From the NCBI GenBank assembly GCA_017619755.1, contig JAFZRU010000047.1, positions 30,121-94,120 on the forward strand: a DNA stretch of 64,000 nt, read 5' to 3'. The DNA is from Prevotella sp. GTDB taxonomy: Bacteria > Bacteroidota > Bacteroidia > Bacteroidales > Bacteroidaceae. Under the pieces are notes generated by a model. That model was not told the origin of the DNA, made no database searches, and worked only from the letters and a program-made list of their open reading frames with translations. Shown piece by piece: positions 35,804 through 45,258 of this stretch; the stretch's first letter is position 1, and the number at the start of each line of letters is the position of its first letter. Both the position numbers and the translations under genes were made by a program.

Positions 35804-36940
35804 ATGAATATGAGAAAGGTTTTGCTGCTGTTGAGTGTGCTTTGCTGTTATGTCACAGTCGGAGCACAGGAGTATATTGTCCCTTCAACCAACATCAATG
35901 CCAAGGGATACCCACACGTCTTGCCGGACAATAGCGTGGAGTTTAAAATCCGTTCCAATGAGGACTTGAGCCAGATGAAGGTCTCTCTTGACCCGTCTTG
36001 CCGGTTTGAGAAACAGGCGGATGGCACATGGATGGCCCATACCAAACCCTTGGTGTCAGGCTTTCATTATTATTGGTTCAACTTGGGTGGGATGGACCTG
36101 TCCGACCCTGCCAGCAAGAGCTTTTTCGGTTGTGGCAGGATGACCAGCGCCATCGACATTCCCGAGGAAGGGTGTGACTTCTATGACATCAAGGACGTGC
36201 CTCATGGAAGAGTTGGCATACTCACTTATTTCTCGAAAGTGAGGCAGGCGAACGCCACGGTGTATGTCTATACGCCAGCCAGTTATTCCGATGGCAGCAG
36301 GCACTATCCCGTGCTTTACCTGCAACATGGAGGTGGTGAGGATGAGTCGGGATGGACGTTTCAGGGTAAGACCAACTACATCCTTGACAACATGATAGCA
36401 GAGGGCGAGGCAAAGGAGATGATTGTCGTCATGTCAAACGGAAACATCACTGTTCCGGGGACGGGCTTCGGCTATTCCATCGAGGGAATGAAAGGCTTTG
36501 AGGAAGAACTCACGAAGGTGGTCATTCCTTATATAGACCAACATTTCCGAACCATCCCCGACAAGGATCACCGTGCGCTCTCCGGCCTTTCCATGGGAGG
36601 TGGACAGGCGTTCTTCGTTGGGTTGCAGCACACCGAACTTTTCAGTTATGTCGGTGTGTTCAGCACAGGCGTTTTCGGTGGCATTCGCGAAACCAAGTCG
36701 TTTGATGCAGAGGCGGCCATGCCCGGACTTGTCTCTCAGCATGACAAGTACAACGAGGCTTTGAAACTGTTTTATATCTCCGTCGGCACTGATGACCCAC
36801 GTTTGTCATCTACCCATAAAGCCGTAGCCGATATGAGGCAAGCGGGATTGGCCATCACCTTCAACACCTTCCCCGGCGACCATGAATGGCAGGTGTGGCG
36901 GAAGTCACTTCACGACTTTGCACAGAAATTGTTCAAGTGA
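35804..36940 (+). CDS. Secreted CE1-type esterase with N-terminal CBM48-like domain
   Basis: A 378-residue protein with a signal peptide (VLLLLSVLCCYVTVGAQ). Residues about 25-115 form the immunoglobulin-like E-set/CBM48 domain often preceding family 1 carbohydrate esterases. The alpha/beta-hydrolase domain carries VLYLQHGGGEDESGW (oxyanion region), nucleophile Ser in GLSMGGGQA, and a late His in PGDHEW. Such enzymes remove feruloyl or acetyl groups from plant xylan. An in-frame ATG at 35810 is equally plausible. It sits alone, not in a polysaccharide utilisation locus, so the natural substrate is uncertain. Confidence 0.87.
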   Translation: MNMRKVLLLLSVLCCYVTVGAQEYIVPSTNINAKGYPHVLPDNSVEFKIRSNEDLSQMKVSLDPSCRFEKQADGTWMAHTKPLVSGFHYYWFNLGGMDLSDPASKSFFGCGRMTSAIDIPEEGCDFYDIKDVPHGRVGILTYFSKVRQANATVYVYTPASYSDGSRHYPVLYLQHGGGEDESGWTFQGKTNYILDNMIAEGEAKEMIVVMSNGNITVPGTGFGYSIEGMKGFEEELTKVVIPYIDQHFRTIPDKDHRALSGLSMGGGQAFFVGLQHTELFSYVGVFSTGVFGGIRETKSFDAEAAMPGLVSQHDKYNEALKLFYISVGTDDPRLSSTHKAVADMRQAGLAITFNTFPGDHEWQVWRKSLHDFAQKLFK

Positions 36941-37006
36941 ATCATTGTGATGCAGGCACAAGGTTGACAATCGGTCAAGGATTATTTCCAAGACCATGAA
37001 AAAGTA

Positions 37007-37759
37007 ATGACAATGCATATCAGATTAGAACAGCCCAAAGATTTTCGGGAGGTGGAAAACCTCACGCGAGAGGCATTTTGGAACGTTTATCGTCCAGGAT
37101 GCACGGAGCATTTCGTACTCCATCAGTATAGGACAAATCCCGATTTCATTCCAGAACTTGACTTCGTGATGGAAGATGGCGACAAGGTCATCGGCCATGT
37201 GATGTTCTCGAAAGCGAAACTCATTTGCGACGATGGTTCACAAAAAGATTCTTGGACTTTTGGTCCCATCAGCATCCATCCCGATTACAAGCGCAAAGGC
37301 TACGGCCTGAAGTTGCTTCAATATGCGTTGGAGAAGGCACGGGAAATGGGTGTTGGCTTCCTCTGCATGGAGGGAAACATTGAGTTTTACCGCCACGCCG
37401 GTTTCGGCCTCGCCAGTCAGATGGGTATCCATTATCACGCTGAGCCGAGGGATGCCGAGGTGCCTTATTTCCTTGCTCAGGAACTCATCCCCGGTTGGTT
37501 GCAATCGAACGGCATCACCGAAGCCACCTATTGTCCTCCCAAGGGCTATTTCGTGGCCGACGAGAATCCCGAAGCTTTCGAGACCTACGAAGCCACGTTC
37601 CCTCAAAAGGAGAAAGCATTGATGGAGGGGCAACTACCTCAGTTCTGTCAGAGTTGCGGCATGCCCCTGACTCGTACGGAGGATTGTGGAACGAATGCAG
37701 ATGGCAGCACAAACTTTGACTATTGTCAGTACTGTTATCAAGATGGCCGGTTCCTATAG
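37007..37759 (+). CDS. GNAT acetyltransferase with C-terminal zinc ribbon, cut by an amber codon
   Basis: A 250-residue reading frame. Residues about 5-165 are a GNAT N-acetyltransferase: SWTFGPISIHPDYKRKGYG is the acetyl-CoA-binding motif A, and FYRHAGFG is motif B. Residues about 213-250 begin a zinc ribbon (FCQSCGMPL, DYCQYCYQDG). The frame then meets TAG at 37757-37759 and continues open for 47 more sense codons to TGA at 37903. That extension starts DCTMEEMVEHC and ends GFFPMLKRWR, which looks like the normal C-terminal part of this ribbon domain. A CAG-to-TAG change would explain it. The enzyme core is intact, so the protein may still work. It converges on the minus-strand gene ending at 37917. 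Confidence 0.85.
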   Translation: MTMHIRLEQPKDFREVENLTREAFWNVYRPGCTEHFVLHQYRTNPDFIPELDFVMEDGDKVIGHVMFSKAKLICDDGSQKDSWTFGPISIHPDYKRKGYGLKLLQYALEKAREMGVGFLCMEGNIEFYRHAGFGLASQMGIHYHAEPRDAEVPYFLAQELIPGWLQSNGITEATYCPPKGYFVADENPEAFETYEATFPQKEKALMEGQLPQFCQSCGMPLTRTEDCGTNADGSTNFDYCQYCYQDGRFL

Positions 37760-37903
37760 GACTGCACGATGGAGGAGATGGTGGAGCACTGCGCCCAGTT
37801 TGTGGATGAAGTGAACAAACAAATGCCAAAACCTATGACCAGGGAAGAGTACAAGCAGATGATGCGTGGCTTCTTCCCGATGCTCAAGAGGTGGCGTTCT
37901 TGA
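37757..37903 (+). pseudogene. Remnant 3' part of the zinc-ribbon domain beyond the amber stop
   Basis: The frame of the preceding gene, open after TAG. It encodes a Met/Glu-rich helix and ends with RWRS-TGA. Without readthrough it is not translated, though an ATG at 37769 could start a 44-residue fragment. Confidence 0.6.
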
Positions 37904-37916
37904 TGATTGTCAGAAA

Positions 37917-40900
37917 TTATTTCCTCCACAGTGTGGCGGCACAACCCCTTCGTTGGTCCTTGATGATGTATAGCCCTGCTGGAAGTCTTCGGAGGGTGTC
38001 TTCTCCGCGTCCGAGCATCACTCCGTTGGTGGAGTAAACCACTATGTCGGTGGTGGAGAGGGTGTCTGTCGATGGCAAGGGAATGTCCGTTGCATTCACC
38101 ACGACGGAAGCGGGGTGGGAGAGAGCCGACTCCGTGGTGCCATACATCGCCGTGACGTGGTAGCGGTGTTGCCCGTCGGGCACGTTGGTGTCTGTATGCT
38201 CCATCGTTCCGGCATCCATGGTTGCCACCAGTTCCTCGTCGCGATACACGTTGTAAGCAGTGACCATCACCTTGGCAGCCGGCATCCTGGCCATTGTAGG
38301 ATAGGCGGTGAAGGTGATGTCATCCATCATGAGGCCCGCCTTTCCCTGCGAAATAGACCGCAAGGCGAAATATGTGACCCCCGTGGGCAAATCAATCCTC
38401 ACTTCACGCCAGTCGGTGCTGTTGGCCGTTCCCTCGTATGCTTTTAGGAAATGCTCTGGCTTGTCGTCCGTGGTGGAATACAACACCTCGTATGCTACCT
38501 CTCCGTCGTTGTCCTCCGTTGCGCTGACGAAAAAGCTGATGGTCTGTTCCGTTTCACTAAGATGAGGCGAGATGAGCCATTTGTCAGATGCTTCCCCTAA
38601 GAGCGGGCACATGGCGATGAGGGCTTGCTCACCCGAATATGCCGCCATGGTCTCCACCACGTGGTGGTCGGTCATGTCGAGGCCGGCGTGGTGTGCGTTG
38701 AACACCATGAAAGCCATGGGGGCGCCCATGTTCTCGCATGTGTCGCATCCCTCTGGTGCATACGTGGGACCGCCGTTGTAGTCATGCAGTTTCCATTGCC
38801 CCAAGGCTCCCTGGTGGTTTTCATCAGTGACACCTCCTAATGACATAGGCGGGAACACCTCGGCGTCCTCGAACTCCTCTGTGATGACAAATCCGAAGTC
38901 CGAGGGGTCTTCCGGCATTTCCCACTGCAGGTGCACGTCGGATGCTTGCACCCATGCAGTGAGGTTGGTAGGTCTGGTCACTGAGGGTTGCCTGACAGTA
39001 GCTGTTGCGGTGGCGGTATTGTTTTCCGATGTCTCGTCTTCACGGCACACCACCTTGGCCGTCAGTTCCAACTGTGTGCCAAAGAAGATGGTTGGCACGA
39101 AGTCGAGAGAGCAAGTGCCCTCCCCCTTGAAGGGAGACATGTCGCTTTCTATGGATGCGAGGCCCACCTCTTTCCCGTTGATGATGAAGGCCACGGCACA
39201 ACTTCCTGTCTTCACGGTGTTCAACCCGTTGTTGCGCACGGTGGCGGTTATGGTGGCTTGTTCGCCCACTTTCACCGACTTGGGCAATGAGAGCGCCAAC
39301 AGTTCGATGTCGCAGTCTGGCACGTCCCTCACGCAGATGTCGTCCAAGCAGACGGATGCCGCGGCCTTTTCAGCCTCCACCTCGTAATAGAGCACCACGT
39401 AGTCGTCCTCGGCGAACGTGTTCAGGTCGATGGCCTCCAACACCCATGAGCCGTCCGTCGCGTCGTCAGGCATCATCGTCTGCAGACATGTCGGTTCTTC
39501 GGCGTCCTGTCGTGAAGCCATCACTTTTACTTTCAGTCCGCCACCTGGATGGATGAGATATTGGAAGATCAGCATGGGGTGTTGCGCCCCTTTTAACTCG
39601 ATTTTCTGCGTACCGGCCTTTGCCGTGGCATGGTTGTCCAACGCCACGAACATCGTGCTGCCCTTGTCGTTGTCGGCAGAGAGAGAGGTGTTGTCCCACC
39701 TGGCATTCACCTCCTCCTCTTCCCACCAGTATCCGTCTCCACTGGCTTTGGCAAACGAATGGGTATAGGGCAGTGTGGCGGGGTTTCCTATGATGAGTTG
39801 ACTATGCCTTGGCTCGCCGGCTTTCTGAGCGAAACGAGGCTCCACCTCCACGGAGAGTGTCTCTGCGTAGCCCCAGTCCCAGTAGGAATAGTCAAATTCG
39901 CACCTCGCTTCTCGCGTCGTGCCCACCAATTCATCGCGTCGTCCCTTGCTGTCAAGCACATAGACGCGGTATTCCACGTCCTCCGGGTTGACGTATCCCC
40001 CGTTGGCACCTTCCTCGCTGTCCACGGCCTTCCATGAACAGACCATCCGTCCGCCGCGCAGGTCTTGGCAGTTCACGGAACCTTGCATCACCGGTGCGTC
40101 TCTTCCGATGTATGCTTTGGCTGTCAATGGAAGGCTTTCCCCCACGGCATTGGCGACCACCACCTCGAAGACGTGGATGCCGTCGGTTTCCACCGTCGTC
40201 TCCATATGCTGTTCCGCCCCGGGTGTGGGATGGAGGATGGTTTTCAGGACTTGCCCCGAACTTTTCACCTCTATTTTGTCGATGCTTTCAAGCGGTTCGC
40301 CACCCATCGTCGTGGAGGGTGCGGTGAAGGACACCTCCGCCGTGAGGGCGCCTTTTGCTCCGGGTGTCACGGTCAGTCCTTCCACCTGCGACGGTGCTCC
40401 GCTTTCCACCATCACGGTGAGTTTCCATTGCGTCAGTGTGAGGTAGAAATGGTTTTTGGGGGAAATGGCGTGGAAACCCACGCGGAAGGTCTTTCGCTCC
40501 TGGACGGAGAAAGAGGCATGCCACTCCACCGTGTCGCCTCCGGCGATGTCAGCCGGTTCCATCAGCATGGTGGTGTAGTTGGCGTGCGAGTCGCCCTCTC
40601 CCAACTTCACCTCCATGCGCTCGGAGTATGACTTTCCGGCTGTCGCGGTGAGCGAGAGTTGGTAAACCCTCCCCGGTTCCAAGAGGATGTCGGGCGAGAG
40701 GAGCCAGTCGTCGGCGTCGTTGCGTGTGGAATATGAATACCTCACCAGTCCATTGGAGTCCATCCCCCAAGTGCGGTCGTCGCCGTTGGCATCCACGACG
40801 GTATATTGCTCGAAGGCTTCCAGGACGGCCCAGTTCTCTTCAAACGGAGGGATGATGGCATCGCCGTCTCCGTTGGCTGGCAACGCGGTGGAGGATGTCG

Positions 40901-40955
40901 TCAATATGGCAAAAGCGGCCAGCAGGAGTCTCTTGGATGTGCTCTTCGGTTTCAT
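37917..40955 (-). CDS. Large secreted adhesin-like protein with T9SS-type C-terminus
   Basis: A 1012-residue protein with a signal peptide (LLLAAFAILTTSSTA). It contains two cleaved-adhesin/choice-of-anchor J type beta-sandwich domains, one near residues 35-180 (DDWLLSPDILLEPGRVYQL) and one near 710-920 (DKWLISPHLSETEQTISFF). Between them are fibronectin-like and CARDB-like segments (KVGEQATITATVRNNG near 565-650). A fibronectin-type segment follows (YNVYRDEELVATMD). The last 45 residues (VVYSTNGVMLG, LPAGLYII) fit a type IX secretion sorting domain. It is the last gene of a five-gene leftward operon; its ATG overlaps the stop of the gene before it (ATGA). Probably surface-attached. Confidence 0.82.
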   Translation of the reverse strand: MKPKSTSKRLLLAAFAILTTSSTALPANGDGDAIIPPFEENWAVLEAFEQYTVVDANGDDRTWGMDSNGLVRYSYSTRNDADDWLLSPDILLEPGRVYQLSLTATAGKSYSERMEVKLGEGDSHANYTTMLMEPADIAGGDTVEWHASFSVQERKTFRVGFHAISPKNHFYLTLTQWKLTVMVESGAPSQVEGLTVTPGAKGALTAEVSFTAPSTTMGGEPLESIDKIEVKSSGQVLKTILHPTPGAEQHMETTVETDGIHVFEVVVANAVGESLPLTAKAYIGRDAPVMQGSVNCQDLRGGRMVCSWKAVDSEEGANGGYVNPEDVEYRVYVLDSKGRRDELVGTTREARCEFDYSYWDWGYAETLSVEVEPRFAQKAGEPRHSQLIIGNPATLPYTHSFAKASGDGYWWEEEEVNARWDNTSLSADNDKGSTMFVALDNHATAKAGTQKIELKGAQHPMLIFQYLIHPGGGLKVKVMASRQDAEEPTCLQTMMPDDATDGSWVLEAIDLNTFAEDDYVVLYYEVEAEKAAASVCLDDICVRDVPDCDIELLALSLPKSVKVGEQATITATVRNNGLNTVKTGSCAVAFIINGKEVGLASIESDMSPFKGEGTCSLDFVPTIFFGTQLELTAKVVCREDETSENNTATATATVRQPSVTRPTNLTAWVQASDVHLQWEMPEDPSDFGFVITEEFEDAEVFPPMSLGGVTDENHQGALGQWKLHDYNGGPTYAPEGCDTCENMGAPMAFMVFNAHHAGLDMTDHHVVETMAAYSGEQALIAMCPLLGEASDKWLISPHLSETEQTISFFVSATEDNDGEVAYEVLYSTTDDKPEHFLKAYEGTANSTDWREVRIDLPTGVTYFALRSISQGKAGLMMDDITFTAYPTMARMPAAKVMVTAYNVYRDEELVATMDAGTMEHTDTNVPDGQHRYHVTAMYGTTESALSHPASVVVNATDIPLPSTDTLSTTDIVVYSTNGVMLGRGEDTLRRLPAGLYIIKDQRRGCAATLWRK

Positions 40956-42736
40956 CTCACCATTATTTTCACGGTGGAGCCGTCGGAGCGTCTCACGATG
41001 TTAATACCCTTTTGTGGATGTGTCACCATCCTTCCGTCAATGGTGTATCGGGCCACTTCTTGCGGGGCGGCATTGCTGCGCCGGTCGAGTTCCCGCACTC
41101 CGGTGAAGTCAGTCACCCTCGTCCTCACGGCATTGGCGATGCCTCCTTTGGCTTCCACCACGAAGACGTTGGCGTTGACCAGGTCATATCTGATGGCCTG
41201 CAGCAGCTCCTTCTTGACGGGCATGGCGATGGTGGTTGTGACTTGCGTCGTTTCAAATGGTTTGATGTTGTCCAATGGGATGTCAAACTTGTTCCCCTCC
41301 TGATAGGTGGCGATGGCCACGTCATTGTAAATCCATTCAAAGGAGTTGCTTCCCTTTGCGCCTCCTATGCCAAACTGGCTGAGGTCGTCGGGCAACTCAG
41401 ATGATTTGTAGTTGGCGTAGTAGTTGGACTGCCTCCATGCACTGCCCTTCCCGGCGAGGCTGTCGGCTGTCAGCACGAAAGCTATGGAGGCACCGGCAAG
41501 GTCGATTTGCGTCGTCACCTGTGCTGTGATGTCCACCATCGTCCGGGCTTCATTGAAGGTGGCTGATGCCGTAATGCCCACGAAGGCTCCCTTCTCCATC
41601 TCCTTCTCGAAATCGACGCAGACGTCCTCGCTCGAACCGTAGTAGGGGTCGATCAGTTCTTGTCGGTCGATTTTGCATGACGGTGCACCGCTGAAACCTA
41701 TGTTCTTGTATGCGACGGGGTACATGGGGTCGGTTTTGTTGAAGCCATGGATGGCAATACCCACGAAGCGGTCGCCGTATTTTTCGTGCAGCTTGTCCAT
41801 TCCGACAAGTCCCCTGGGGCACCATCCGCATCCCGTTCCGGTGAATTCCTCCACCACCGGGTTGCGTGGCAACCGCATGGCCACCGTTGTGCCGTTGTCC
41901 TCCGGCGTGCTGTCTTCGCCTCCTGCTATGCGCGTGGCAGTCACGGTCAGTGGAATTGACAGCCCCACGCCGGCAGGCACGCCGTCAAGCTCGGTGGTTA
42001 CCTCCGTGGTCGTTCCGCTGACGATGGGTGTGGTCATGGTGAGCACGTAATGATAGCCTTGCGAGTCGAAGGTGAGGTCATACTCCTCTGCGTCGTGTGT
42101 GCCATGGTTGGTGATGCTGATGGCGATGGACAGCACGCCCTCTGCCATCTGCATGCCGGTGGCTCCGTTCAACTTGAGGTCGTAGGGTGGCATGTTTTCG
42201 CCCCCCACTAAGAGTTCCAGGCTGATGACGCCGTCGGCGGAGATGTCCTGCCACTCGGCATTCTTCGCCGTTTGCAGGAAGGATGTGGCCGGCAGCGGGT
42301 CACCCACTATGGAGACGGCGGCGTCCTTGTATCGTTGGGAGTAAGTGTAGCCGATGTAGAAACTTTTTCCCTCAAGGGGTAGTGACGTGTCGAAGAGCAA
42401 GTCGTTCCACCCTTGCACGGCCACCTGTCCCTCGTTTCTCCTGATGCGTTTGGTGGCGAGGTTCTCTCCGTCGAGTGTCTCCCTCACCCACACGGTGAGC
42501 GAGTCGCAGTATTTGGCGGAGGCCAGTCCCACCCTGATGCCGGTGATGTCGCAGTTGGCATACTTCTCATACACCTCGGGTCGGATGTAAACGGCTGCGC
42601 TCACATCCTTCTTGCCGGTGATGGTGTAAGGGCTGTCTTCCGACACTTGTCCGTTGCTGTATCCCAACGGCACGTTATGGGCGAATGCGGTGCCTGCCAA
42701 CAGGGCGAGGGCCGCCAAGAGCATTGTCTTTCTCAT
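40952..42736 (-). CDS. Omp28-related protein with thioredoxin-like domain and T9SS-type C-terminus
   Basis: A 594-residue exported protein (signal MRKTMLLAALALLAGTAFA). The Omp28 domain lies near residues 295-500, beginning with VVEEFTGTGCGWCPRG; the CGWC pair resembles a thioredoxin active site, and FVGIAIHG and SGAPSCKIDR fit the thioredoxin fold. The N-terminal part is a beta-sandwich with CARDB-like ITNHGTHDAEEYDL. The last 30 residues (YTIDGRMVTHPQKGINIV) match a Prevotella T9SS sorting signal. Omp28 was first named in Porphyromonas gingivalis as a surface antigen. It follows the smaller Omp28 lipoprotein by 46 bp. Confidence 0.86.
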   Translation of the reverse strand: MRKTMLLAALALLAGTAFAHNVPLGYSNGQVSEDSPYTITGKKDVSAAVYIRPEVYEKYANCDITGIRVGLASAKYCDSLTVWVRETLDGENLATKRIRRNEGQVAVQGWNDLLFDTSLPLEGKSFYIGYTYSQRYKDAAVSIVGDPLPATSFLQTAKNAEWQDISADGVISLELLVGGENMPPYDLKLNGATGMQMAEGVLSIAISITNHGTHDAEEYDLTFDSQGYHYVLTMTTPIVSGTTTEVTTELDGVPAGVGLSIPLTVTATRIAGGEDSTPEDNGTTVAMRLPRNPVVEEFTGTGCGWCPRGLVGMDKLHEKYGDRFVGIAIHGFNKTDPMYPVAYKNIGFSGAPSCKIDRQELIDPYYGSSEDVCVDFEKEMEKGAFVGITASATFNEARTMVDITAQVTTQIDLAGASIAFVLTADSLAGKGSAWRQSNYYANYKSSELPDDLSQFGIGGAKGSNSFEWIYNDVAIATYQEGNKFDIPLDNIKPFETTQVTTTIAMPVKKELLQAIRYDLVNANVFVVEAKGGIANAVRTRVTDFTGVRELDRRSNAAPQEVARYTIDGRMVTHPQKGINIVRRSDGSTVKIMVR

Positions 42737-42782
42737 TATTATTCTGGGTTTTCTTAGTGGGGCTTGTCGCTCCGTATGTTTA

Positions 42783-43601
42783 TTATTCGTTCCCTGTCGT
42801 TCCTTCCGTGATGGGGATGACCGGGCATTTGGTCACCTGGCACACTCCTCGGTCGTCATAGACGAAAGCCACGACCGACATGTTCTCGGGTTTCCATTCC
42901 TCGTTGAGTTTGTATGAATATTTTTCCGACCAAGAATCCCCCTCTTCCACTGTGATGTCGGTGCCCCAGGTGCCATTGACGGCGCAGCGCAGCACATGGT
43001 TGTGCACGTACTCGTTGTCGCGGCTGCCGTCGGGCATGAACTGGAAGTCGATGATGCCGTCCTCTATGAGCCATATTTGCAGCTTTCCGACAACGTGACC
43101 GTCCACACCCCGGCCATAGCAATAGACAAAAACCTCTCTTGTTGCCTCATCGTAGATGCATTTGGCCTCTATGGACAGTGGTGCGTTTTTCGCCACTTCC
43201 TCCCTCACGACAGAGCCCCATAGGTTGTAGTCGCAGGTGCCGGTGCGGTCGATGACTCCCATGGGCTGCGACTCCACCTTCCAGTGGTTGTAGTATTCGT
43301 CTCCCACGGCGGTGTAGAGCGAATAAGGCACTCCCCTGAGCGTCTTGGCGAAGGGGCCGCTATGTATTCCCACGGCGATGATGGTGTCGGCGCCGTAGAA
43401 TTGCTGCAACTTCTCGATTTCGAGCGTTGCCGTGGGGCAGTTGACGCACCGCTGCCCGGTGAAGTCCTCTATGAGCACCTTGCGACCCACTGGCTCGGGC
43501 TTGACGTATATCAGCCGGTCGGCCTCTTCGATGTCGCTGCATGCCGTGGCGAGCAAGGCGAGCAGGAGTGCAAGGATATGGATGGGTTTGAGTGGTTGCA
43601 T
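42783..43601 (-). CDS. Omp28-like lipoprotein
   Basis: A 272-residue lipoprotein with lipobox LLATAC (Cys21). The Omp28 thioredoxin-like domain starts VLIEDFTGQRCVNCP, with CVNC at 52-55; HWKVESQPMGVIDR gives the cis-Pro loop (QPMG). It is a shorter relative of the next gene downstream and lacks its beta-sandwich and sorting signal. ATG 43601 begins the lipoprotein signal; the upstream ATG at 43703 falls inside the preceding gene. Confidence 0.86.
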   Translation of the reverse strand: MQPLKPIHILALLLALLATACSDIEEADRLIYVKPEPVGRKVLIEDFTGQRCVNCPTATLEIEKLQQFYGADTIIAVGIHSGPFAKTLRGVPYSLYTAVGDEYYNHWKVESQPMGVIDRTGTCDYNLWGSVVREEVAKNAPLSIEAKCIYDEATREVFVYCYGRGVDGHVVGKLQIWLIEDGIIDFQFMPDGSRDNEYVHNHVLRCAVNGTWGTDITVEEGDSWSEKYSYKLNEEWKPENMSVVAFVYDDRGVCQVTKCPVIPITEGTTGNE

Positions 43602-43605
43602 GGGT

Positions 43606-45255
43606 TTAGAAATTGTAGTTGTATGAGAGGGTGAAGCCTTTGCTTGCTGGAACGTATCTGCAGACACCTCCGGAGCAGTTGAAGCCGGCCCTGGTACGGC
43701 CATAGCCGGCCTGGATGCGGTGTGAGCCCATGTTGCAGGTCACCAGCCCTTGGTAGTAATGTAAGTCGGTCTCGCCGCAGTTGTACATGTCGGAGACGGT
43801 GAACATGAGGTGTGGCAGCACGGAGAGTTCGAGTAGTGCGAAGGCCCAGTCGCCCTCGTCGTCGGGGGTGGCAAGGTATTGCAGTTCCCCTCGCAGCGTG
43901 AGTTTTTTGTTAATCTTGTATTTTCCGTCGGCCACGAAGATGTTGGAGTGTATCATTCCACCCTCTCCCTGCACGATGGTCTGGTTGTAGAACTGGTTCA
44001 TGTACATCAGGTTGAGCTTGAAATCTCTGGTGATGCGCTTGTCCACCTGGATGTTGAGGTCTTGGTAGTAGGTGCCGTCGCCCCATTTCCAGAAGGCGGA
44101 GCCATAACCGTCAGTGGCGTGCGGGCTGTTGGGGGCGTAGTTGTTCCTATCTACAGCGTGTACATGTGAGAAGTTGAGGCGCACGTTGGTGCCGTATTTC
44201 CCGCCTAATAGTGTGTTCCGCTTGAAGTTGTAACCCAGTTCCGCCTGGTATGCCCACTCTCCCTCGGGCTGTGTGGCGTAGGGGTATAGTGCGGCGAGTG
44301 CGTAGGTGTGGTCCAGGGTGAACGCGGGCATGTGGTTGATGAAAGAGGATGTGCCTAACTGCGTCCTCCTTGACCGGAAGGCCATGTTGTCGCTTCGCTT
44401 GGCCTGGAGCAGGAGGCTCATGCCACGCTTGGAGTAGGATGCGGAGAGCATGGCGACGTAGCCCTTGCGGTAGATGAAATTGTTGTCAGCCGAAGGGTCC
44501 TGCGTTTTTTGTGCGTATTCAGCCAGCAAACTGACGTTACCCTTCTGCAACCTTGCCCGCAGGTCGAAGGCGTTGACGTTCTCTGGGAACTTGTATAGGT
44601 GGGTGGCGTCGTACATGATGGGCATTTCCTCCTCCTTCTCGTGCTTGTTGACAAAGGAGGCTCCTATCGAGGCGTAGGTGCCGTTGTCCTGCATGGCCTT
44701 CGACCACTGGTCGAAGTTGAGTTCCACGTCGGCGCCGGAGACAAGGGCGTTGTTGTAGCTCCAATAATGGCGCTGCCACCCGGAAAGGGCCTTCACGGTG
44801 ACGCCCTTGACGGGTTTGGCCATCACGCGGGCGCCGAGGAGCGAGTTGTCCACACCGAGGCTTCGCTCCTCATAGGTGCGGAGGATGAAGCCGCTGCCAA
44901 ACTGCTCATAGAAGTTGCCGAGGGTCACCTCCAACTTCTCGGTGTGCATCTTGGCGTAGATGTTGGCCAGTCCCCAGCCTTTGAAGTCGTTCTCGAAGCC
45001 GGGGAGTGGGAAGCGAAGGAACTCCACCCTTGCCCCGGCGTCCACGTTCTTGCTCAGCACGTGGATGTCGGCATAGCTGTTGGTGAGCGCCCACTCGTCC
45101 TGCTCTTGTGCGCCGATTTTGGTGTCTTCCTGTGGGAAGAGGACATCGCTCTGCACGCTGCCGGTGACGGTGACTTTCTGCCCGTCGTCCACCTGGGCGT
45201 GGAGAAGCAGCGGTGTTGTCAACAGCAGTGCGGTAAGAAAAGATAGTTTTGTCAT
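43606..45255 (-). CDS. DUF6029-type outer-membrane protein
   Basis: A 549-residue protein with a signal peptide (FLTALLLTTPLLLHAQ). The rest is built of alternating aromatic strands typical of a large beta barrel (YWSYNNALVSGADVELNF, AYQAELGYNFKRNTLLGGKY) and ends in Phe (LSYNYNF), the usual outer-membrane assembly signal. It matches the DUF6029 family, a Bacteroidetes barrel of unknown role often found beside thioredoxin-like genes. It lies 3 bp after tlpA-like and 4 bp before the Omp28 lipoprotein gene, so the barrel is firmly tied to the redox genes. Confidence 0.82.
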   Translation of the reverse strand: MTKLSFLTALLLTTPLLLHAQVDDGQKVTVTGSVQSDVLFPQEDTKIGAQEQDEWALTNSYADIHVLSKNVDAGARVEFLRFPLPGFENDFKGWGLANIYAKMHTEKLEVTLGNFYEQFGSGFILRTYEERSLGVDNSLLGARVMAKPVKGVTVKALSGWQRHYWSYNNALVSGADVELNFDQWSKAMQDNGTYASIGASFVNKHEKEEEMPIMYDATHLYKFPENVNAFDLRARLQKGNVSLLAEYAQKTQDPSADNNFIYRKGYVAMLSASYSKRGMSLLLQAKRSDNMAFRSRRTQLGTSSFINHMPAFTLDHTYALAALYPYATQPEGEWAYQAELGYNFKRNTLLGGKYGTNVRLNFSHVHAVDRNNYAPNSPHATDGYGSAFWKWGDGTYYQDLNIQVDKRITRDFKLNLMYMNQFYNQTIVQGEGGMIHSNIFVADGKYKINKKLTLRGELQYLATPDDEGDWAFALLELSVLPHLMFTVSDMYNCGETDLHYYQGLVTCNMGSHRIQAGYGRTRAGFNCSGGVCRYVPASKGFTLSYNYNF

Positions 45256-45258
45256 GGC

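Noticed and set aside
33474-35804. 776-codon minus-strand ORF opposite glutamine synthetase
   Set aside because: It is an antisense shadow of the GC-rich, strongly biased glnN codons. glnN has all family motifs.
37757-37759. TAG read as a sense codon (genetic recoding)
   Set aside because: TAG ends rplB and rpsJ in this window, so amber is a stop; a point mutation is simpler.
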